A stretch of 11,175 nucleotides of DNA from Desulfotignum sp. (lineage in GTDB: Bacteria; Desulfobacterota; Desulfobacteria; Desulfobacterales; Desulfobacteraceae). The notes under the pieces are model-generated. The model was not told the DNA's origin, searched no databases, and worked only from the letters and a program-made list of their open reading frames with translations. Each line of letters begins with the position of its first letter. Positions within the stretch are counted from its first letter, which is position 1. Both the position numbers and the translations under genes were made by a program. Below, piece by piece: positions 7,293 to 11,175 of the stretch. The stretch spans positions 1 through 11,175 of the forward strand of contig JAIPDY010000089.1 in NCBI GenBank assembly GCA_021737445.1. The letters are read 5' to 3'.

Positions 7293-7666
7293 TTCACCTC
7301 CTCCCGGACATGGGTGAGCAGGGTGGTTATTTTTTCAATGCTCACAGGTTTGTGGATGAATTCGGCTGCACCCAGATCAAGACACTCTTTTTCATCCTCC
7401 CTGGTGCCGTGACCGGTGATGATGAAAACAGGGATGGCCGGATCGATCTCCTTTATATGGGCCAATACCTGTGTACCATACATATCCGGCAGTTTCAGGT
7501 CAAGCAGGATCAGGGCGGCTGCACCGGGATTTTCCTTGATCCACCTGATACCGGACTGCCCGTCATAACATGCCTGGCAGGTGATGCCCCGAAGGGACAA
7601 CCGCCTGGACAGCATGTCTGCGAATTTGATTTCATCATCAATAATCAGGATATCGATCTGTTTCAT
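7289..7666 (-). CDS. Single-domain response regulator (RR-A), first gene of the signalling operon
   Basis: Stand-alone receiver of 125 residues. D10/D11 (IIDDE), D56 (LLDLKLPD), T84 (ITGHG) and K106-P107 form a complete active site. 'FADMLSRRLSLRG' on helix 1 closely matches RR-B ('FINMLAKRLSLRG'), marking them as paralogues. The start has only a weak upstream AAAGAT rather than a clear Shine-Dalgarno sequence. A candidate promoter lies about 50-75 bases upstream. Its stop overlaps the kinase start (ATGA), indicating tight co-expression and making it a probable cognate receiver. It has no output domain, so it must act through protein contacts or by passing phosphate on. Confidence 0.93.
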   Translation of the reverse strand: MKQIDILIIDDEIKFADMLSRRLSLRGITCQACYDGQSGIRWIKENPGAAALILLDLKLPDMYGTQVLAHIKEIDPAIPVFIITGHGTREDEKECLDLGAAEFIHKPVSIEKITTLLTHVREEVK

Positions 7667-7682
7667 AAATCAATCTTTTGTG

Positions 7683-7711
7683 TTGACTGTTTAAAAATTT
7701 TAATTTATATC
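7683..7711 (+). promoter_or_regulatory. Candidate sigma-70 promoter for the Usp-receiver gene
   Basis: TTGACT (7683-7688) and TATATC (7706-7711) are separated by 17 bases. The -35 box matches consensus at 5 of 6 positions, the -10 box at 4 of 6. The implied start near 7718 gives a leader of about 75 bases before the ATG at 7794. The AT-rich background makes chance matches likely. Confidence 0.35.
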
Positions 7712-7723
7712 TCTATATAAATT
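7702..7723. repeat. Perfect 9-bp inverted repeat between divergent genes
   Basis: AATTTATAT (7702-7710) and ATATAAATT (7715-7723) are exact reverse complements around a CTCT centre. The repeat covers both candidate -10 boxes, so it could be an operator acting on both directions. The region is very AT-rich, which lowers its significance. Confidence 0.5.
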
Positions 7724-7742
7724 TTTTTGTTTCATTTGTAAA
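7714..7742 (-). promoter_or_regulatory. Candidate sigma-70 promoter for the signalling operon
   Basis: On the - strand TTTACA (7742-7737), a 17-base spacer, then TATATA (7719-7714). The -35 box matches consensus at 5 of 6 positions, the -10 box at 4 of 6. The implied start near 7707 gives a leader of about 40 bases before RR-A. It overlaps the opposite candidate promoter, so the two could not be occupied together. Confidence 0.4.
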
Positions 7743-7793
7743 CATTAAAATTATTCAAATGAAAAATTTAAACACTAAATCCGAGGACCAGTT

Positions 7794-8711
7794 ATGACAT
7801 TGTTTAATAAAACAAGAACAAAATCAGGAAAAGGGGATGATCCTGAGGCCGGCAGCCGGGATCAAACCCGTCAGACGCTGACAGCGGGATCTGAGGAAAA
7901 TACCGGCAAGAACATTGCAGTTGCAACATATGAAAGCCTGTTTCCGGAAACAATGGTTTCCTACGCCATTGAGATGGCGCAGCGGATGGGCTGCGGCATC
8001 ATTGCTGTGAATTGTGCCAACCTCACGCATGATATCACCGAATTTTTTTCAAATGCCCATGATGTGGCGTTTGATGAATTTAAAAAAAATTCCGACCGGA
8101 ATGTGGAAGGTTTTTGCACCAAAGCTATGGAGCAGGGCCTTAATTTTACCCATATGGTGCATTTTTCAAATATTGATAATGCCATTGATGCTGCCATAAA
8201 AAAATATGGCAAGCCTGAATTTGTCATTACGGAAAATCCGGCCGGCATGGCAAAAGCAAAAACCAAAAGTTCAGGCCCAGCCGGCTCTCAGAAGGATATT
8301 CACATACTGCTGGTGGATGACAATCCCAATTTTCTGCGTGCAGTGGCTGACAGGATCCGGCTGCAGGGTTATGAACCGCTCACCGCGCTAAACGGCAAGG
8401 ATGCGCTTGATATTCTGGAAACAAAAACGGTGCATCTGGCAATTATCGACCAGCGGCTGCCGGATATGGACGGCCTTGATCTGATTGCCAGGGCAAAAGA
8501 AATTGACAGCACCATACCCAGCTCCCTGCTCACCGGTCACGGGGATGCAAAACTCAAGGAAGCAACCGAAGCAATGGAATCTGTTTATTTTGAAAAAGAG
8601 GATATGGGCAGTTTCTGGGGATTTTTCAGAAAATTTCTGAGCAGCCTGGGATCAACAGATGAAAAAAAGCCGGTGATTGCACAGACCTTTTGTGTCTATG
8701 CCATAGATTAA
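7794..8711 (+). CDS. UspA-like domain fused to a response-regulator receiver
   Basis: 305-residue cytoplasmic fusion. Residues 1-37 are polar and probably disordered. Residues 38-148 match the universal-stress-protein pattern ('KNIAVATYES...ETMVSYAIEMAQRMGCGIIAVNC', ending 'KYGKPEFVITENPA') but lack the G-2x-G-9x-G(S/T) ATP-binding motif. A linker (150-166) leads to a receiver (168-285) with D175/D176, phospho-acceptor D219 (IIDQRLPD), T247 (LTGHG) and K268. The conserved Pro after that Lys is replaced by Glu (EKED), and the D+1 residue is Gln. About 20 residues follow the receiver. GAGGA (7783-7787) lies 6 bases before the ATG. Divergent from the signalling operon and upstream of the membrane mini-protein and SLC13 transporter, it could link the relay to transport (inference). 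Confidence 0.85.
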   Translation: MTLFNKTRTKSGKGDDPEAGSRDQTRQTLTAGSEENTGKNIAVATYESLFPETMVSYAIEMAQRMGCGIIAVNCANLTHDITEFFSNAHDVAFDEFKKNSDRNVEGFCTKAMEQGLNFTHMVHFSNIDNAIDAAIKKYGKPEFVITENPAGMAKAKTKSSGPAGSQKDIHILLVDDNPNFLRAVADRIRLQGYEPLTALNGKDALDILETKTVHLAIIDQRLPDMDGLDLIARAKEIDSTIPSSLLTGHGDAKLKEATEAMESVYFEKEDMGSFWGFFRKFLSSLGSTDEKKPVIAQTFCVYAID

Positions 8712-8716
8712 GGAGG
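8711..8716 (+). promoter_or_regulatory. Strong ribosome binding site of the 26-residue membrane protein
   Basis: AGGAGG directly after the stop of the Usp-receiver gene (its last base is the final A of the stop codon), 5 bases before the ATG at 8722. It is the best Shine-Dalgarno match seen in the window, and supports real translation of the very short frame that follows. Confidence 0.8.
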
Positions 8717-8721
8717 AAATC

Positions 8722-8802
8722 ATGGATACCCATTTTATTTTCGGAATCGTATTGATTTGTGCTGTCGCCGTGCTCTGTTATTTTTTCCGGAAGAAAAAAT
8801 AG
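8722..8802 (+). CDS. 26-residue single-helix membrane protein
   Basis: The short frame MDTHFIFGIVLICAVAVL... ends CYFFRKKK at a TAG. It has a 4-residue polar start, one continuous hydrophobic helix (about residues 5-22, two Cys) and a basic tail RKKK, which predicts a single-pass inner-membrane protein with the C-terminus in the cytoplasm. An ideal AGGAGG with 5-base spacing and its place 10 bases after the Usp-receiver gene argue that it is translated. The next gene is a multi-pass SLC13 transporter, so it may be a small accessory subunit, comparable in size to KdpF or to the small subunits known beside some sodium symporters. That role is inference; no specific family is claimed. Confidence 0.75.
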   Translation: MDTHFIFGIVLICAVAVLCYFFRKKK

Positions 8803-8824
8803 CCTGATCCGGTTTTCCATCGGG
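8803..8824 (+). other. Hairpin directly after the mini-protein stop
   Basis: CCTGAT (8803-8808) pairs with ATCGGG (8819-8824, one G-U), and GG (8811-8812) with CC (8817-8818) around TTTT, leaving two bulged C. There is no T-run afterwards, so it is more likely an mRNA 3' stabiliser or chance structure than a terminator. Confidence 0.25.
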
Positions 8825-8846
8825 AATTATCTCACAATAACCATTA

Positions 8847-8861
8847 TGGTCTGAGAGACCA
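8847..8861. repeat. Small perfect inverted repeat TGGTCT-GAG-AGACCA
   Basis: Arms of 6 bp around a 3-base centre, in the 157-base spacer between the mini-protein and the SLC13 gene. It has no T-run. It could be a regulator site or a short RNA hairpin; weak evidence. Apart from this, the preceding hairpin and the heptamer repeat, nothing else was seen in this spacer. Confidence 0.35.
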
Positions 8862-8896
8862 AAGCAAATGATGAAAGTATAAGCAGTCAGGTATTG

Positions 8897-8928
8897 ACTT
8901 AAAACTTAACACTTAAAACTTAAAACTT
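8897..8928 (+). repeat. Heptanucleotide tandem repeat (ACTTAAA) upstream of the transporter
   Basis: Four full units (ACTTAAA, ACTTAAC, ACTTAAA, ACTTAAA) plus a partial ACTT, one variant base in the second unit. It lies 31 bases before the SLC13 start and is preceded by TTGACT (8894-8899, overlapping the first unit), with TATAAC (8932-8937) after it; these two are 32 bases apart, too far for a normal promoter at the present copy number. A 7-base unit makes copy-number change a possible switch of spacing. Confidence 0.85.
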
Positions 8929-8959
8929 TCATATAACCATTGAACGGAGAATAAATTGA

Positions 8960-10768
8960 ATGACACCTGATATGATATTGACAATGATAGTCCTTGTTTT
9001 TGTTATCTGTTTATTTGTTTTTGAATGGGTCAGGGTGGATGTTGTGGGGATCATGATGATGGTGCTGCTTCCCCTTATCGGCCTTGTCACGCCAAATGAA
9101 GCCTTTTCAGGCCTTTCCAGTAACGCGGTCTGCTCCATTATCGCTGTTATCATAATAGGTGCAGGCCTTGATAAAACAGGGGTGATGAACAATGTGGCAA
9201 AACCGATCATGGCCCTGGCCGGCAAAAGTGAAAACCGGATTATTCTGTTTATTGCCGGGACAGTTGCCGTTATTTCCAGTTTGATGCAGAATATCGGGGC
9301 TGCTGCACTGTTTCTGCCCGTCACCCAGAGGATATCCAAACGCATGGGAATCCCCACATCAAGAGTGCTGATGCCCATGGCATTCTGTGCAATTATCGGC
9401 GGGACCATCACCCTTGTGGGGGCAAGCCCCACCATTTTGTTAAATGATCTGATGGTGATCGGCGGAGAAAAACTGGAACCTTTCAGCCTTTTTACCCAGA
9501 CACCCATCGGACTGGCTCTGGTTGCATCCGCGCTCTTATATTTTGTGGTTTTCGGCAAATTTATTCTGCCTGCCCAGACCGGACAGTTCAGTAAAGGGGC
9601 ATCGGAAATGCTGATCAAAGAATACCAGGGTGTCAACAGTATTGTGGAACTTCATGTACCTGAGACCGGTGTCACAGGAACGCTTGAGGAACTGACTGTC
9701 AGGGCGAAATTTCTGGTTACTGTGATCGGGATCAGTTCTCCTTCCGTCAAGACGGTGAACCATGTTCCCCGTAGCCATGAAGCCGTTTCTGCCAACTGTG
9801 ATGTTGCTGTTGCCGGCAAATGGGAAAATATTGAAAAACTGGCAGAAGAATACGGCTGGCAGATAAAAGACACCCTGGAAACCTTTGCCGACACCCTTGC
9901 CAATACAAATGCAGGGGTGGCGGAAGTGGTTGTTTCCCCCAGATCCGACCTGATCGGCAAAACATTGAATGAAGTGAATTTTAAAGAGCAATATCAGCTC
10001 AATCCGCTGGTTCTGTTCAAAGACAATAAAAAATATTACAGCGGCCTTACCTATATTCCCCTGAGTAACGGAGACACCCTGCTTCTTCAGGGACCCTGGG
10101 ACAAATTTCATATTCTGAACAACAAACCGAAACCACGGTCCCTGGTTTTTGCCTCTCCGCTTGAAGGAGAAATTCTGCGCCCCCAGAAAGCGGTGCTTGC
10201 GGTTATCTGGCTTGCCATTGCCCTTTTTCAGGTGATTTTTTTTGATACGGCCCTGGCTGTGGCATTGATGTCAGGGGCACTGGGCATGATCATCACAGGG
10301 GTCCTCACCATTGATGAGGCATACGGGGCCGTGGACTGGATGACGGTGTTTCTTCTCGGCGGACTGATTCCCCTGGGCATTGCATTTGAAAAGAGCGGCA
10401 CTGCCGCTTTTATCGCCCAGGGGGTTCTGGGCCTTGTGGGAACACCGGTCCCGATTGTTCTGCTGGCAGTGATCGGTATCATGACCACCTTTTTTACACT
10501 GGTCATCTCCAATGTCGGTGCCACAGTGCTTCTGGTTCCCCTTTGCATGAACATGGCGATGATGGCCGGTGCAGACCCGAGAATGGCGGCCCTGGTTGTC
10601 GGTCTTTCCGCATCCAACAGCTTTATTTTGCCTACACACCAGGTGAACGCCCTGGTGATGCGGCCCGGAGGCTACCGCACAGTGGACTATGCAAAAGCAG
10701 GCATTGTCATGACCATGATTTTCCTTACAGTGGAATTGTTGATGATTTATCTGTTCTATGGCGTGTGA
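8960..10768 (+). CDS. SLC13/DASS-family transporter with two TrkA-C (RCK_C) domains
   Basis: 602-residue inner-membrane secondary transporter. The N-terminal half (residues 1-205) and C-terminal half (408-602) are hydrophobic, with about five to six helices each. They flank a cytoplasmic insert (about 208-395) formed by two RCK_C-type domains; the second carries 'NAGVAEVVVSPRSDLIGKTL' and 'PLSNGDTLLLQGP'. The substrate-site hairpins are recognisable but diverged: 'LMQNIGAAALFLP' (108-120) where many relatives have SNNTA, 'GGTITLVGASPTILLND' (147-163), 'ISNVGATVLLVP' (516-527) and 'ASNSFILPTHQVNALVMRPGGY' (about 551-572). Relatives move dicarboxylates, sulfate or related anions with Na+ or H+; the substrate cannot be read from the sequence. 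The ATG at 8960 has CGGAG about 10 bases upstream, a long spacing that suggests modest translation. It is likely controlled with the Usp-receiver and mini-protein genes. Confidence 0.92.
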   Translation: MTPDMILTMIVLVFVICLFVFEWVRVDVVGIMMMVLLPLIGLVTPNEAFSGLSSNAVCSIIAVIIIGAGLDKTGVMNNVAKPIMALAGKSENRIILFIAGTVAVISSLMQNIGAAALFLPVTQRISKRMGIPTSRVLMPMAFCAIIGGTITLVGASPTILLNDLMVIGGEKLEPFSLFTQTPIGLALVASALLYFVVFGKFILPAQTGQFSKGASEMLIKEYQGVNSIVELHVPETGVTGTLEELTVRAKFLVTVIGISSPSVKTVNHVPRSHEAVSANCDVAVAGKWENIEKLAEEYGWQIKDTLETFADTLANTNAGVAEVVVSPRSDLIGKTLNEVNFKEQYQLNPLVLFKDNKKYYSGLTYIPLSNGDTLLLQGPWDKFHILNNKPKPRSLVFASPLEGEILRPQKAVLAVIWLAIALFQVIFFDTALAVALMSGALGMIITGVLTIDEAYGAVDWMTVFLLGGLIPLGIAFEKSGTAAFIAQGVLGLVGTPVPIVLLAVIGIMTTFFTLVISNVGATVLLVPLCMNMAMMAGADPRMAALVVGLSASNSFILPTHQVNALVMRPGGYRTVDYAKAGIVMTMIFLTVELLMIYLFYGV

Positions 10769-10787
10769 TATCGGATTTTTCATTTTG

Positions 10788-10916
10788 ATGTATAGACCCG
10801 GATATGATAAAAACACAGGGCACGGTCAGACTGTAAACTACCCCGGCCGGGGTGGCGGGCGTGGCCTGAAGGACCGTAACCCGGAGAATGCCATTGTCAA
10901 GAAAGACTTCAGGTAA
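10788..10916 (+). CDS. Possible small basic glycine-rich protein (42 residues), uncertain
   Basis: An open frame beginning MYRPGYDKNTGHGQTVN, with a GRGGGRG centre and ending 'ENAIVKKDFR' before TAA. It starts 19 bases after the transporter stop and ends 6 bases before the RR-D start, a spacing compatible with translational coupling. The second half has codon use like the neighbours. No Shine-Dalgarno sequence precedes the ATG; the frame stays open to another ATG at 10758 inside the transporter gene. A GC palindrome lies within it, so the stretch may instead be an untranslated structured leader. No family recognised. Confidence 0.3.
   Translation: MYRPGYDKNTGHGQTVNYPGRGGGRGLKDRNPENAIVKKDFR
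10840..10853. repeat. 14-bp perfect GC palindrome ACCCCGG/CCGGGGT
   Basis: A fully self-complementary 14-bp sequence between the transporter and RR-D. It sits within a wider pair of 6-bp arms, ACGGTC (10822-10827) and GACCGT (10872-10877), giving a nested structure about 56 bases long. It could be a regulator site, a structured RNA leader or a relic of a palindromic insertion-sequence end. There is no T-run for a terminator. Confidence 0.6.
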
Positions 10917-10922
10917 AAACAG

Positions 10923-11175
10923 ATGAGCGGAAACCAAAAAAATATTCTGCTGGTGGATGATGAAGAACGGCTGCTCAACTCCATGGCCCAGCGCATATCG
11001 CTGCTGGGCTTTGCACCCATCAAGGCCTCTTCAGGCATAAAAGCCCTTGAGATCGCCAAAACCACCCGGATAGATCTGGCCATCGTGGATCTGAAAATGC
11101 CCGACATGGACGGTCTGGTGACCATCACCAAATTAAAGGAGATGGTCCCGGACCTGAAAACCGTTCTGCTCACCG
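10923..11175 (+). CDS. Response regulator, receiver domain (RR-D), 3' truncated by window
   Basis: 84 residues are visible before the window ends. The receiver has D12/D13 (LLVDDEE), phospho-acceptor D56 (IVDLKMPD) and switch T84 (VLLT, evidently leading into TGHG). The helix-1 'SMAQRISLLGF' and 'VDLKMPDMDG' patterns place it with the other receivers in this window. Its start has only a weak AGG 9 bases upstream and lies 6 bases after the possible small ORF. Whether it is a stand-alone receiver or carries an output domain (for example an NtrC-type AAA+ domain) cannot be seen. It follows the transporter in the same direction and may share its transcript. Confidence 0.92.
   Translation, partial: MSGNQKNILLVDDEERLLNSMAQRISLLGFAPIKASSGIKALEIAKTTRIDLAIVDLKMPDMDGLVTITKLKEMVPDLKTVLLT

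Noticed and set aside
6504..7412. 302-codon open frame on the + strand opposite the sensor kinase
   Set aside because: No start signal or recognisable domain; the kinase on the - strand explains the open frame.
8897..8928. CRISPR-like repeat
   Set aside because: Seven-base units with no spacers; a simple tandem repeat.
8894..8937. A functional sigma-70 promoter TTGACT...TATAAC before the transporter
   Set aside because: The 32-base separation is far outside the working range at the present repeat number; kept only as a slippage hypothesis.
8929..10617. Long open frames on the - strand opposite the SLC13 gene (235, 191 and 129 codons)
   Set aside because: They lack family features and are shadows of a clearly coding, well-recognised gene on the + strand.
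10788..10916. Remnant of an IS200/IS605 tnpB gene
   Set aside because: Only a faint motif resemblance (GHGQTVN) and a palindrome; no transposase domain nearby, so no mobile element is annotated.

Overview
The window reads like chromosomal DNA of a sulfate-reducing, Desulfobacteraceae-type bacterium (Desulfobacterota). This is inferred from moderate GC, dense single-domain response regulators of the 'VDDE..F...L..RL.LRG' type, a Usp-receiver fusion beside an SLC13/TrkA-C transporter, and a YejBE pair. No species can be named from the sequence alone. No rRNA, tRNA, CRISPR array or intact mobile element was seen.

Layout. (1) Positions 2-2820, + strand: the 3' end of alaS, then two oligopeptide ABC permease subunits (YejB-like, YejE-like) joined by an ATGA overlap; no ATPase or binding protein is inside the window. 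(2) 2845-3702, - strand: a YitT/DUF2179 membrane protein, convergent with yejE. (3) 3703-3921: a non-coding spacer with a terminator-like hairpin and a long inverted repeat. (4) 3922-7666, - strand: a five-gene signalling operon, in transcription order a single-domain receiver (RR-A), a dCache membrane histidine kinase, a second single-domain receiver (RR-B), a DHp protein with a degenerate ATPase domain, and a third receiver with a basic helical tail (RR-C). The first three genes are joined by ATGA overlaps. (5) 7667-7793: an AT-rich divergent promoter region with a perfect 9-bp inverted repeat. (6) 7794-10768, + strand: a UspA-like/receiver fusion, an unreported-looking 26-residue one-helix membrane protein with a very strong ribosome binding site, a spacer with a heptamer tandem repeat, and an SLC13-family transporter with two TrkA-C domains. 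(7) 10769-11175: a possible small basic ORF lying over a GC-rich palindrome, then the start of a further receiver gene cut by the window edge.

How it may work together (inference). A dCache kinase senses a periplasmic ligand and phosphorylates receivers of one closely related set. There are five receivers in the window and only one catalytically complete kinase. The DHp-only protein resembles ChpT/Spo0B-type phosphotransferases in architecture and shares the helix-1 signature ETAG[YF]LxDL with the kinase, so a branched phosphorelay is plausible. The neighbouring Usp-receiver protein, micro-membrane protein and SLC13 transporter suggest that the output is control of uptake of an anion (dicarboxylate, sulfate or similar). 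No receiver here carries a recognisable DNA-binding domain, so the output may be protein-protein rather than transcriptional.
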